64,000 bases of DNA, taken from Cryptomeria japonica (lineage: Eukaryota > Streptophyta > Pinopsida > Cupressales > Cupressaceae). The first letter of the stretch is position 1, and each line of letters opens with the position of its first letter. Position numbers and translations under genes: made by a program. This document shows positions 1-10,965 of this stretch, piece after piece. The DNA lies in NCBI RefSeq assembly GCF_030272615.1, contig NC_081408.1, positions 766,975,330 through 767,039,329 on the forward strand, in the 5' to 3' direction. The notes below the pieces were generated by a model. It was given only the letters and a program-made list of their open reading frames with translations. It was not told where the DNA came from and searched no databases.

Positions 1-101
1 TAGGATTTATATTTTCATAGTTCATTCTATATTTTAAATGAACATTTATAATCTAGATAATATTAAGTACTAATTTTTATTTACATAGTCTATTTAATAG
101 T

Positions 102-520
102 TGATGACAGAGGAGGAGTTGACATAGATCTAGGTGGGCACCTTGACAGTCATTTCATTTGGCCTTGATAGCTTTACGATACATATATTATTGCACCTAG
201 TCATTTTTATTTTATTGTACATGCATGCTCATCATTTATATTGGTATTAATTAAATTATGTAGTAACTTGCATGTATATCTTATTTTACTCTTGTAGGGC
301 ATAAGTAGCATGAGTGTGGGGCTGTGTGATTCAGGATCTGGTAGTGTAGCTGGAGACAAGGGAAAGGTAATTGAATGCAAATATGATTGAATGAATAGTT
401 TAAATAACTTACAATGATTATACATGTCTAGACATAGATTGATAGTTTCACATACTTGTTGTGTATATGTACAGAAAATTCTTGGCTTCACATCCTTGTT
501 GACTACACCCATTATACCTA

Positions 521-550
<30 letters not shown>
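102..550 (+). pseudogene. Fragment of an unknown spliced gene, Glu-rich end
   Basis: I do not recognise this gene. Exon-like blocks lie on the plus strand. The clearest runs 298-366: it is preceded by TTGTAG, followed by GTAATT, and has 23 open codons (GISSMSVGLCDSGSGSVAGD, then KGK). The next starts at 475 after GTACAG, continues in the same phase (KILGFTSLLTTPIIPK) and then runs into a poly-glutamate stretch encoded by GAA repeats. A weaker block at 102-171 reads VDDRGGVDIDLGG. The gene is cut off at 550, where LTR-related sequence starts, so it is a 3'-truncated remnant. Canonical splice borders and matching phase support a genuine former gene. It may come from a transposon rather than the host. 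No function can be assigned. Confidence 0.45.
522..550 (+). repeat. (GAA)n microsatellite
   Basis: About nine to ten GAA triplets. They are in frame with the preceding exon, where they would encode glutamate. The repeat ends exactly at the LTR-fragment junction. Confidence 0.85.
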
Positions 551-551
<1 letters not shown>

Positions 552-934
552 CCACTTTTCTCCTTCCCTAGATAAAAACAAACGTGCCAAAACAATTTGA
601 ACTTATCCTCATACAATGGTCACAGTGCCTCCATCATTATCACTTATTCGATAATAAACCATCAAACTTGATTGGTTAGGGTTTAATAGCTGATAGGGTT
701 TACCGGTTACATTGGATGGAAAGGTTTAACCCTTTACACTAGTTTACTGGTTCAACTCACAAACTTATACATACCGGTTTTCAGCATATTCCACCAAGCC
801 CTTCTTACTAGTTACTAGCAAGTATCAAAAACAACATTATCAACAATAACATGAATACCATTACCAATTCAATTGACGTCAATGACAACATATAATTAAT
901 GTAATCTATAGGCAAAATGCCAACAATGCCAACA
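551..934 (-). mobile_element. Truncated 3' LTR fragment (minus-strand element)
   Basis: Positions 551-735 match 9259-9455 (for example TCCACTTTTCTCCTTCCCTA in both), which lies in the 5' LTR of the Copia element at 5.2-9.5 kb. On the minus strand the LTR starts TGTTGGCATT at 934, directly after a polypurine tract. The distal end is missing at 551. Combining both partial copies gives a full LTR of roughly 1.3-1.4 kb. Confidence 0.7.
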
Positions 935-955
935 ATATCCCCCTTTGGCATTGAC
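935..955 (-). promoter_or_regulatory. Polypurine tract (plus-strand DNA primer)
   Basis: On the minus strand the sequence is GCCAAAGGGGGATATTG, immediately followed by TGTTGG, the usual start of a plant Copia-type LTR. The same tract occurs at 21943-21956 in another element. Confidence 0.7.
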
Positions 956-1700
956 GGCAATACTTAGATACCAATGCGTTTGATTGCTGCTGAGATTGGT
1001 GAATAGGAATCGTAGTTTACATTACCAAGTATTCACCTTGCTACTCATTGGAACCCTAAATTTTGGCAAAATTTAGGGTCTCCCAAATGAGATAATTTAG
1101 TGAACACCCCAAAAAATGCACCCATGAATCCTGATCCTGATGGGCAATTTGACCTTGTAATTATGTTTACCACCCATAAATAAGCATGGTCATCCATATT
1201 GAGCTTCCCATAATCAAATTTAATACCTCTCTCAAACAAAAATATTTATGGTTCACACCAACTGGAGTCGCACAACCAATCCAAGTAGCCATTTTCAAGG
1301 ATTAATATCTTTCATGAGTCTTCATACTAGTTTGTTTGTTCCAATCAATTCCCCTATAAGTAAAGTGTTCCTATACCAATTTGTAGATCCTCACTACCTA
1401 ATTTTTTATTTTTCCTACACCCATACCATTTGCAATTTATTTCATTTCTTCATTAAAAACTATTACAAGTGGCCCTTTGTTTTAGTTCATATTCTTCAAC
1501 CTGGCGATCTCAATATTGAACTAGTTGTTCCCTATGATTCTCCACACCATTATGAACCCCTGTGCAAGTTTTTTCCATTTGATATTTTTTCTAAGCTTCA
1601 AACAAATGCACTTGAAAGGTGTAATACCAAACTCTATGACCTTTGCCAGCTCCTTCCTCCCTGCGACATAAAACCTTTATCCCACATTGGTAGTGGGGAG
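956..1700 (-). pseudogene. Degenerate internal coding region of a pol-less LTR element
   Basis: Reading the minus strand gives coding-like text in shifting frames, with the best piece at 1045-1239 (GIKFDYGKLNMDDHAYLWVV, then NIITRSNCPSGSGFMGAFFG). It lies just upstream of the polypurine tract and LTR at 551-955, so it is the 3' end of the internal region of that element. It does not resemble Copia RNase H, which would be expected there in an autonomous element, so the element is probably a non-autonomous derivative. A 156-codon plus-strand ORF covering 1248-1718 looks like a chance shadow. No domain recognised. Confidence 0.4.
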
Positions 1701-1898
1701 GAAATTTTTAATATTTAAATACAAAGCCACATATATCTTTAGTGTCTAAATCTTAAAGGCTTTTGACAAGAGGCTGCATGACGACTCAATGGACCCCACG
1801 CGCGTGCATGCATCTTGAGGAAATGAAAGTTTTACGAAAGAATGGCGAGGATGAGGGCTAAAGGTCGAGCAGGTTGGGAAGATCAGACAATGATCACA

Positions 1899-2405
1899 TA
1901 TGATCCAATGGTGGTCGCTATACCGCAATGAGAAACAGCTCGCCAGATACTATCACGGAACAACGACAAAGCACGTGCAGAAAAGGGTGATTAACGGGTG
2001 AGTAGATCCGAGGAAGATCCAATGGTTGTCACTATATCACGATGGGAAATAGCTCACTGGTTAATCATCATGACTTGGTGACAAGGCAAGCCTAGGTCTA
2101 GTGGAAGAATAGGTGGCACCCAAATGGACTTGTAAACCAATCCAGAGGTGACACATGGTAGGACACAGAGACAAAAAGGCGTGTTAACGAGAGTGCAGAT
2201 TGAAGATGATCTGACAGTTGTCACTGGACTGCAAAGAGAAATAGTTTGATGGTTACCCAATGCGACCCAATGATAAAGAAGAGCCAAGGTCAAGTGGTGG
2301 GTCTGGCAATGATGAGATGGTAGTTAGGTGGCACCCAGGTGGATTTCGAGTGAACCAGGAGGTTCCACGTGGTGGATCTCAGTTAACAAATACAAATTAA
2401 AGATC
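1899..2405 (+). repeat. ~195-bp tandem repeat in LTR U3
   Basis: Two and a half units start at about 1899 (partial), 2015 and 2206. Each begins GATCCAATGG or GATCTGACAG followed by TTGTCACT. Units two and three each contain a GGTGGCACCCA block, at about 2112 and 2329. Tandem repeats in U3 often act as enhancers in LTR elements; that role here is inference. Confidence 0.65.
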
Positions 2406-2659
2406 GATTAAAGAATTATCCAAATCTGGGAGCCAATTTCTGCAAAAAAATACAAGCACGAGGATTGCCAGCTCGGGAAGAGTTATTATTTTGAAGTCTT
2501 AAGATTATAGTGATTAGAAATTGAATATTTTAACCATAGTTAATTAAATATAAAATTTGTTCCAATTGGTGCGAAGGGTCATAACCCTAAAGTTGTAGAG
2601 TAAATTAACAAAGGTGGAAATTAAGCATTGTAACAGTTGGAAAAAAACTCCTTGAATAT

Positions 2660-2667
2660 TATAAAAG
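2660..2667 (+). promoter_or_regulatory. TATA box of Gypsy LTR
   Basis: TATAAAAG lies between the U3 tandem repeats and the gag start, on the same strand as gag. Confidence 0.5.
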
Positions 2668-3567
2668 GAGACATCAAAACTGGAGAGAAAAGAGAATATA
2701 GGACACGAGACAAATACTATAGCCTTGAGCATACTATTGTGCTATTTTGAGGCTTTAATAGAATCAATCTTTTTTTTCTCTGCATATGTGTCGTGGATTA
2801 TCTCATTTTCTATAGGCAGTTGTTTGTGATATTATCTAAAGGAGATAAGGTTAATCATATTCTCATAGTGAATTTTATGTTTCTGTGTTATAAACTTGGA
2901 TTAAAAGGATCTACTTGTGAATTGTAATTGTTCCTCGTAGTTCTTCCTTGGATGGTCCTTTAAGGTTAAGGTTAAATTCATTCAAGCAGTTTATGATATA
3001 AACATTTAGTAGATCTCATAAGAAATAATAACTGACAGACTTACCAAAGGGGGTAGGTTTAAAAACTATCTCACAAATCATACATTAAGTCCTTGAGAAA
3101 TATACAGACTTTTTAGCCCAAATAATAGGAAAGACACTAGTCATTTACAAATCACAACCTTTACCATATTGATTACCTTTACATTAAAACTATAGGTTAA
3201 GTAAGTAGGATTCGCATAACAAATTAGTAATAGTGTACATACATATAAATTTCAATTACAAAGATAGAATAGCTTCCACAACAACAATCTTGAACTCGTC
3301 TAAAAAATATCTATCCTAGGAACCTATGCCATTCTAAGATAGGGAAGAATTTAGATCAAGATACTCAATCTTCTATAAAAAGCATTAGTCATCGAAATCT
3401 ACTAGTGAATAGGTATACCCGCCTAGGTCTTGTAGAGCCTAAAGTGAGAGAGTTAGTAACCAAATAGGTTCACTCTATAAGTCGGCCAAGTAAAATTGGA
3501 GGGTTTGATCATAGGAGTTGGCATTTCCTTAGAACCTATCCAACCTGTTGATTTGAGGGCCAAAAGA

Positions 3568-3588
3568 TTGGTGACTTTGCTAGTGAGA
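3568..3588 (+). promoter_or_regulatory. Primer-binding site, Gypsy type (degenerate)
   Basis: TTGGTGACTTTGCTAGTGAG resembles the TTGGTGACTCYGCTGGGGA sequence found after the 5' LTR of many plant Gypsy elements. It lies 25 bp upstream of the first gag-frame ATG at 3613. Confidence 0.5.
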
Positions 3589-3612
3589 GTATTCATTTAA
3601 AAGGAATCTGTT

Positions 3613-5160
3613 GTGGGAAAGAACTCATATAAAAAGAAACAAATTTACTCTCTAGAGAGAGGTGGTGACTCTGAAGTAAAGAGAAGAAGTTTTATGTATG
3701 GGAGGAGGTCAATAACACAAGGCCATCCAATAATACAATTAAACTTTGATCAGAAAAGAAACAAGAAAAAACCAAACAAAGAACCAACAAATGATCCAAT
3801 GGAACACATGAATGATTTCATGAGTGAGAGGTATAACCAGTATTACTCTAAAAATAACTCATAGTCATCTTGGAATAAACAAAACCATACAATTCCTACA
3901 TGCCCAAGAAATGAGGACTTGGCAGCTACAGATAAAGCACGAAAAGGAAAATTCCCTCCTAGTTTTGAAAATCGTCGCTCCAATTCGAGAGAAAATACAT
4001 CAAGTTCCTCAGGTTCAAGCAGGATGAATGCACCAGACCGTTTTGTAGATTTAATGAAACAAATGTTAGATGTGGCTACCAAAATGAAAGATACTGGAAG
4101 AACAAGGGAGTGTGTGGAATTATGTGCTAAGCTGGGCATTAATATTAATGAAAATAATATTGATCATGACCTGAATAAGCACAAAGAAAAATACCAACAT
4201 GCAATCCAAGGATCAAACAAGGGAAGAAATCATAAAAATGAAACCAACACAAGGAACAATACCTATAAGATAACTGGAAAACCCCTATATGATCATGGGA
4301 ATGACAAATTTTCATACACCCATGTACCTCATGAACATCAGTACAATCCTTATAACAACTTTACATGTCAAAATCAATTCCAACCCCGAAACCAATTTCC
4401 CTATTATAACAACATGAGTTAGAACCATGGAAATTTTTTCTACGGAGGGTATGGATTGATGAGTATAGAATGTATCAGACAATTCAAATTTTTAGGAATG
4501 ATGGTGTATCCTCATCCAATTCCAAATGAAATCAGAATCGCAGTACCAAAATTCATTGGGAGTAATGCTATCACAAGAGAAGCACATTGCAAAGCTTTTG
4601 ATACAGTCATGGAATATTTTTGCCTCCCATACAAAGATGATAAAATGAATTTAATGATGCAGTCTTTGATAGAGGATGCATGAGATTGGTTTAGAGCACT
4701 ACTTGATTTTTCAATAAGTAGCCTTGCATAGTTTAAAAGACTTTTTCGTGAATAATATGGAGATCAAAATAGCCCTAAGTTTGCACTACATGAAATCATA
4801 AGTATTAAGAAAGAACCTAATGAGACAGTGGTTGATTTCAATAAGAGATTCAATAGAGTTATAAATAAAATTCCTAATAGGATAAAACCGGTCCCAGAAG
4901 TAAGTATCTTGTACTACATAAATGCATTTGACAGCAAGACAAATTATGAACTCGGAACAAAAAAATCCTACAACTCTTCAAGGAGTTATGAAATCTGCTA
5001 TAATTATAGAAAAAAATAGAAAAGTTGCTGGGAGAGTTGGGAAGAGAGAAGATACAAGGTTGTTTAACCCAAGAGCTCCCAATCAAACTAAAGATGAAGA
5101 TAAACTGGACAAGGTATTAAAGGATTTATTTGTGAAAGTAAATAAAACAGAGAAACAATA
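3613..5160 (+). pseudogene. gag: Ty3/Gypsy gag polyprotein remnant
   Basis: Gag forms the nucleocapsid-like particle of LTR retrotransposons. A basic, Asn/Gln-rich N-terminal part (3919-4422) is followed at 4456-5019 by the conserved retrotransposon gag core: VPKFIGSNAITREAHCKAFD, a W-F-x-x-L block at about 4684, a degenerate F-x-R-x-F block at about 4725, and NETVVDFNKRFNRVINKIP at 4817-4873. The reading frame carries stops after 3864, 4422, 4683 and 5019 and shifts of frame, so it is dead. It ends abruptly at 5160, where a minus-strand Copia element begins; no zinc knuckle, protease or pol follows. The plus-strand LTR and primer-binding site upstream fit this assignment. Confidence 0.75.
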
Positions 5161-5684
5161 GTTCTTCTGTCATGACAACTATTTCTAAGATATCTGTCTT
5201 AGGTAGAGGTTTGGTAAAGATATTTGCAAGTTGCTCCTTGGTAGAGACATGCTCCAAGATAACATCTTTATTTTGAACTTTTTTCCTCAAGAAGTGATAT
5301 TTCATTTCAATGTGCTTAGTCTTTGCGTGCAAAAACAAGATTTTTTGAAATGTTTATTGCACTTGTGTTGTCACACAAAATCTTTATTGGTTCTAAGATT
5401 TCCATCTTCAAACCTTGCAAAATGTGTCTCATCTAGATAGCTTGTGTAAAATTCATATAAGCTGCTACATACTCAGATTCAATAGTAGATTATTAAGTAC
5501 AACTCTTCTTTTTACTACTCCATGAAACTAGCCTTCCTCCTAGAAATAATGCTCCATCGGTAGTACTCTTCTGGTCATCAATATTACCTACCCAATCAGC
5601 ATCTTTATATTCTTTCAAGTCAAAACTTACACCATATGGATACCATAACTCATAGTCAACTCCTCCTCCATAGCTTTCACCCAA
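5161..5684 (-). pseudogene. pol: Copia RNase H domain remnant
   Basis: C-terminal RNase H of a Copia polyprotein, which degrades the RNA template during reverse transcription. Visible blocks are KEYKDADWVGNIDDQKSTTD with LVSWSSKK (5493-5684) and the closing HAKTKHIEMKYHFLR, STKEQLANIFTKPLPK (5126-5338), both highly typical of plant Copia. Frames differ between blocks and a stop follows SCT at 5493, so the domain is broken. The sequence ends at 5160 shortly after the FTKPLP motif and does not reach a polypurine tract. Confidence 0.85.
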
Positions 5685-7443
5685 TGATCATCACCGAATG
5701 CCTCTTTAGCACTTCTAGGTTCAAAGGTGGAGATCATGCAAGATTTCTCTCTTATTCTCCTTCTAGTTAGTTTTGCATCAGCATCCTTATTTAGGTTCAG
5801 CTTCTTCATTATCATCTTACTCTAAATTTATTTTTTCCGGTTGAACAAGTACATTAGGATTTGCTCTACCGGTTTCTGATTTAACAGTTTCAGGTTCCAA
5901 AAGAAAAATGCAAGGATCTTCATCCTTCTTCTCAGAATTGGTTCCTTCGAAAACTTCAGGACATTCATCTACATTAACATCAACACTTTCAAGAATTTTT
6001 TGTGTTTGGTTGTTGAAGCATTTATAGGCCTTACTCTTGGTGGAATAGCCAAGAAATATACCTTCATCACTCTTAGCTTCAAACTTGTTTATGTAATCAT
6101 CTCTTTTAATAAAACATTTGCTTCCAAATATCTTAAAATAGCTAACATCAGATGATCTCCTATACCAATACTCATATGGGGTCTTGTCCTTACCTCTTTT
6201 CACGAGAACTCGGTTAATTGTGTACACAACTATACTTATAGCTTCTTTCCAAATTTTCTTTGCTACACCTCCTTGTATCAACATAGTTCTAGCAGCTTCA
6301 ACCACTGACTGGTTGTTTCTCTCTTCTATACCATTCTTCTATGGTGTCCTTGGTGCAGAAAGTTATCGCTTGATACCATTATCATCACAATACTTAGTGA
6401 ACTCCACAGAAGTAAATTCACAGCCTTGATCTGTTTTTAGATAGTTTATCTTTTTTCCACTCTCTTTCTCAACTAAGGCTCTGAATGCCTTGAATTTACC
6501 AAAAGCTTCATTCTTATCCTTTAAGAATGTGACCAACATCATCCTTGGACAATCAATAGTGAAGATCATGAAGTATCTGTCACCTTGAGCTTTGTGTTCT
6601 TATTGGTCCACATAGATCTATATGAACCAAATCTAACAAGTTCTCTATTGAGAAGGACTTTCTCTTGAAAGTTGAAGAAGTCATCTTTGCTAGCTGACAT
6701 TCTTTACAAAGAGCATTAACTAGTTTGTCTAGCTGAGGCATACCTCTTACTATCTTAGATTTGCTTACTTTAACAATATTGTCAAAATCTATATGACAAA
6801 ATCTCCTATACCAAAGCCAGCTATCATCTATTTTTTCAATCAAACAGTTGCTAACTTTAGGATTGAGATGAAATAGATTACCTGTGGTCTGTTTCCTGGT
6901 TGCAGTCAATTCACCTTTGTTGTCAAAGATTTTGCACATTCCATTTCTAAACTCCAGTGGGTATCCTCTATCATTAATTTGTGTAACACTTAAAAGATTG
7001 TGTGTCAGGCCTTTAACCCAATAGACATCATCAACACAACTCTTCCCATTAAGAGAAATATCTCCCTTACCTTTAAGCATACAGGGTGTGTCATTGCCAA
7101 ATCTGACAACACCACCATCAAATTCCTTTAAGGAAATAAATTTTATTCGATCACCGGTCATGTGATGTGAATAACCACTATCAATGATCCAAACATCAAA
7201 GTTATCCATTTTGGATACTAGTGCGTTCTGATATGATATTTCTTCCTTAATAGCTACAAACACAATATCTTCACTAGCATCATCATCAGATTCTTCATCA
7301 GTAATACTACTGTCAATAGCTACAAGACAATCTCTCTTGCCTTTACCCTTATACTTCTTAAATTTGTCTCTCTTGTATTTATTTTCACCATTAGGGAAAT
7401 TTTCTACTATATGAACAATCTTGTTGCATGCAAAACATTTCAA
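5640..7443 (-). pseudogene. pol: Copia protease-integrase remnant with RT core deleted
   Basis: The polyprotein segment starts with a zinc knuckle at 7399-7443 that has lost two ligands (CFACNKIVHIVENFP instead of C-x2-C-x3-GH-x4-C). The aspartic protease follows, with D-S-G in VWIIDSGYSHHMTG, then the integrase zinc region (H-H-C-C) ending LVHIDLCGPI. The integrase core is at 6363-6569 (LKTDQGCEFTSVEFTKYCDD) and continues to 5817 through GEAISIVVYTINRV-like and TPYEYWY blocks. The start of the RT domain is seen (DDHWVKAMEEEL), but the text then jumps straight to the pre-RNase H sequence YPYGVSFDLKEYKD near 5640-5660. About 250 residues, including the catalytic YVDD region, are missing. Frames shift at 6305/6363 and 6569/6580. 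Confidence 0.85.
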
Positions 7444-8280
7444 AGGTAGCTTACCTCTATATTTACCAGTGCATCTAGGGAGTCATTTTGCCAACAATGC
7501 TTCAAGTTCTACTAAGTTGTCTTCATCTTCAGCATCTCTGCTAGATCTAGATTCATAGCTATGGTCAATATCTCTACTTCTTCTCATAGATGAGTTAGAG
7601 ACAGAAGCTCTGAATGCAGATTTTGATTTCTATACACTACCATCATAGCCATTTAGTTCAAAAGCAGCAAGTTTTCTAATAATATAGTCAAGAGTTACCT
7701 TTGTCTTGTCAATGGATTTCAACTCTTCAATAGCTACAACTCAGATACCATAGACTGGTAGTAGGGTTCTCAGTACCTTATTGATTACTATGGCATCTTC
7801 CACTTTCCCTCTTGTACTCTTTATCTCACCAACTATCTCTTTAATCTTTTGCCCATACTGTTGGATATTATCACTTTTGGACATTTTCATATCATCGAAC
7901 TTTCCTCTTAAACTCTCTTCTTTGGCAATCTTGACATGTTCATCACCGCTATAAATATCTTCTAGTTTCTTCCATACTTCATATGTAGTTTCAAGACCAT
8001 GGACATCTACATATTCACCATCAGACAGGGAATTGATAATAGCCTCTAATGTCTGGTGATTTTCTTATTGTTCTTTCTTCTAATCATTAGTCAGGGGTCC
8101 AGTAGGTGTAATATACTTATTTTATATATGATCCCAATACTGACTACCAAGACTCTTAATGTAAATCTTCATTCTGTCACTCCATATTGTATAGTTATCT
8201 TTGTTGAACTTCAGACCTTCTTTTTCATCATGATCTACAAGATCTTTTCCTCAAGCTATTAGGCTTTTAGATTAAGAGGA
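7444..8280 (-). pseudogene. gag: Copia gag remnant
   Basis: Minus-strand coding text in broken frames begins just downstream of the primer-binding site. It shows the Copia gag (UBN2-type) pattern: FNKDNYTIWSDRMKIYIKSL, a GPLT-rich linker, VWKKLEDIYSG, KEESLRGKFDDMKM, NIQQYGQKIKEIVGEIKS and DYIIRKLAAFEL. Several in-frame stops interrupt it. It leads directly into the degenerate zinc knuckle. Gag packages the element RNA. The order LTR, primer site, gag, protease, integrase confirms a Copia element on the minus strand. Confidence 0.75.
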
Positions 8281-8286
8281 CTTGAG

Positions 8287-8300
8287 GTGCTATGATACCA
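8287..8300 (-). promoter_or_regulatory. Primer-binding site (initiator tRNA-Met type)
   Basis: On the minus strand TGGTATCATAGCAC lies two bases after the LTR end (TCATCA). It differs by one base from the usual plant Copia site TGGTATCAGAGCAC. Confidence 0.85.
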
Positions 8301-8302
8301 AT

Positions 8303-9458
8303 TGATGATATGATGAAAGAATAAGTATCCAATAGAATATTGAGAGGGGGGAGGGGTGAATCAATATAATGAAAAACTGATACAAACTTCCAAATACTCA
8401 AATTCAGTCACACAAAGTAAACATATCTCAGTTAAGATCTTGACATCAACCAGTTTAACTATTATGACAACTTAACAGTAAAAAAATTCAATCTTGTAAA
8501 CATCAACAATGCTTAATCATAGCTCAACATATTCATCTATCAATGCTTCTACTTATCATGTGGAAAACCCAAATAGGTAAAAGCCACGGTGAGATGAGAC
8601 TCACAAGGATAGCTATCTAAAATCTTCTGAAGTTTGCCCTGTTAGGAGCCAAGCTTGTTAAAGCTTTACAATAAGTCCTATTAAGAATTAATTCTAGTTA
8701 GGAATCACCCAGTTAGGGGATTTACAAATATGTCATGATGAAAAGCACAATACCCTGTTAGGAGTAACCTCACTGGAGGATTTAAGAATCCAAGCTAATG
8801 GACCACCTTGTTAGAGGATTTAATGAGTAACCAATCTTGTTAGAGCTTACTCGGTTAAGGGATTTCACTTCTACTATAATTGTTAGAAAACAATAGGTTT
8901 TCTTGATCTATCTTAGTAGCACTACATTTGCTTGATCAGATCCTTCTAAGCTTCAATCTGTCTACACTCAAAGTGTAGATCCATTCACCAATTAGGCAAC
9001 TAAACACTCAACAAGTTTCTATCAATCTTGCTAACCACCTTTACTAACAACTTCATCGACCTTAAATACAAATTAGTTAGGTTGGTAACACAAAAAAAAA
9101 AACTAATTCTCACCATCGAGATTACAAATAAGTCGGTACAATCTTGACTGTTAGAAATCATGACAATCTCTTCACATTCTTCAAGAAAATTCTAACCCCT
9201 CCATGATCACCACTTCATCAGACTTTGTAACTCATCACACGATGTGCATTAGATGCAATCCACTTTTCTCCTTCCCTAGACAAAAAGCAAATGCGCCAAA
9301 ACAATTTGAACTTATCATCATACAATGATCAGACGTGTCTCCATCATTACCTCTTATCAGATAATAAACCATCAAACATGATCAGTTAGGGTTTAACTGT
9401 TGATGGGGTTTACCGTTTATATTGCATAGAAAGGTTTAACACTTTACACTGGTTCTAT
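8303..9458 (-). mobile_element. Copia 5' LTR, outer end missing
   Basis: The plus-strand edge TGATGATATG at 8303 abuts the primer-binding site. The LTR contains the GAGGGG..GTGAATCA block (8340-8366) and the GGTAAAAGCCACGGTGAGAT block near 8575 that recur in four other LTRs of this window. Homology to the LTR fragment at 551-934 stops at about 9455, where satellite DNA begins. Confidence 0.75.
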
Positions 9459-10965
9459 TAGGGCAGCATTTTATTAGTTGGCGAAAAAATCGTCAATCTT
9501 ATTCAATCAAATGTTGTCGCATGGCCAATTTTTCATTCTTCTCATCTTGATCACAAACCATCAGTTTTAACATTTCCAATGAGGCATTATTACCCTATGC
9601 ATGCTCCTATTTTTCCCCACCCACTCGTTCAAACACTTGGGGTCATACCCTACTAGCGTCGTCCCTTGAGCACCCTAAGTGCTAAAAATTGTCAAACTTT
9701 GACAGACTCTAACTTGGAATCCATGGTACCTGTAAATGATTTGTTTGAACCCACGGGGCTATGAGAGGGGTCCCTAAAAAATCCTATCTTGATTTTTCAA
9801 GATTCCCTACAGTTTTATTAGAGAAACATTTTTTCAATTAGCAAAAATATTGTCAGTCTCATTCAATAAAACATTGTCACGTGGCCAATTTCTCATTCTT
9901 CTCATCGTCATCACAAAAAATTGGTTCTAAAATGTCTAGTGAGGAATTCTTACCCTATGCATGCTCCTTTCCCCCCCCCCCCCCCCCCTCCACTTGGTCG
10001 AATGCTTGGGGTCATACCCTATTAACGTCGTCCCTTGAGCACCCTAAGTGCTAAAAATTATAAAACATTGAAGGGCCCTAACTCAAAATTCATGGCACCT
10101 ACAAACAATCCATTTGAACCTATGCGACCAAAGGAGGGGTCCCTACAAAATCCTATCTCGATTTTTCAAGATTCCCTACGGTTTTAGTAGGGCAGCATTT
10201 TTCAGTTGGCAAAAAATTCACCATTCTCATTCAATTAAATGTTGTCAAGTGGCCAATTTTTTGTTATGCTCATCTTGATCATGAACCGTCGGTTCTACAT
10301 GTCCATTTAAGCATTTTTACCCTATTCATGCTCCTAGTTTTCCCTCCCCCACTCGGTCGAATGCTCAGGGTCAGACCCTATCAGCGTCGGCCCTTGAGCA
10401 CCCTAAGTGCTAAAAAAATTCAAACTTTGATGAGCCCTAACTAGAAATACATCACACCTGCAAATGATCCATTTGAACCTACGGGGCCACGAGAGGGGTC
10501 CCTACAAAATCCTATCTCAATTTTTCAAGATTCCCTACGATTTTATAAGGGCAACATTTTTTCAGTTGGGAAAAAAATCATCAGTCTCATTCAATTAAAT
10601 GTTGTTGTGTGGCCAATTTATCATTCTTCTCATTATGGTCATGAACTGTTGATTCTGACATGTCCAGTTAGGCATTCTTACCATATGAATGCTCCTATTC
10701 CCCCCCCCCCCCCCCCAACTCGGTCAAATGCTTGGGGTCATACCTTACCAGCATTGTCCCTTGAGTGCCCTAAGTGCTAAAAATTATCAAACTTTGATGG
10801 GCCGTAACTTGAAATTAGTGGCACCCATGAATGATTTGTTTGAACCTATAGGGCCACGAGAGGGTTACCTACAAAATCCTATCTCAGTTTTTAAAGATTC
10901 CCTATGGTTTTATTAGGGCAGCATTTTTTTAGCAGATAAAAAAATTGTCAGACTCATTCAATGAA
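9456..10965. repeat. ~360-bp tandem satellite, about 4.2 copies
   Basis: Units start near 9456, 9816, 10184, 10543 and 10910 (partial), giving periods of 359-368 bp. Each starts TTATTAGGGCAGCATTTT and contains CCCTTGAGCACCCTAAGTGC and TTTTCAAGATTCCCTA. Poly-C runs occur at about 9970-9988 and 10699-10716. No coding potential is apparent; ORFs through the C runs are spurious. Confidence 0.9.

Larger units (their letters stand above)
1740..3566 (+). mobile_element. 5' LTR of a Ty3/Gypsy element (left edge uncertain)
   Basis: This region lies directly upstream of a Gypsy-type primer-binding site and gag. It has a TATA box (TATAAAAG, 2660-2667) about 900 bp before the primer-binding site, as expected for U3/R/U5, and tandem repeats in the presumed U3. 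I could not fix the left end: no clear TG terminus is visible, and the matching 3' LTR is absent from the window. Confidence 0.55.
5161..9458 (-). mobile_element. Ty1/Copia retrotransposon, both ends truncated
   Basis: Reading on the minus strand from 9458 to 5161: partial 5' LTR, tRNA-Met-type primer-binding site, gag, protease, integrase and RNase H. The reverse transcriptase core is absent. The polypurine tract and 3' LTR are missing at 5160, where Gypsy gag in the opposite orientation abuts. The outer LTR end is replaced by a ~360-bp satellite at about 9459. Confidence 0.85.

Noticed and set aside
1248-1718. 156-codon plus-strand ORF
   Set aside because: No motif, odd composition (Phe/His/Tyr rich), and the opposite strand reads as a better coding sequence in line with the downstream LTR and polypurine tract.
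10689-10916. ORF starting with a poly-Pro stretch in the satellite
   Set aside because: It arises from a poly-C run in one satellite unit and is not conserved in the other units.
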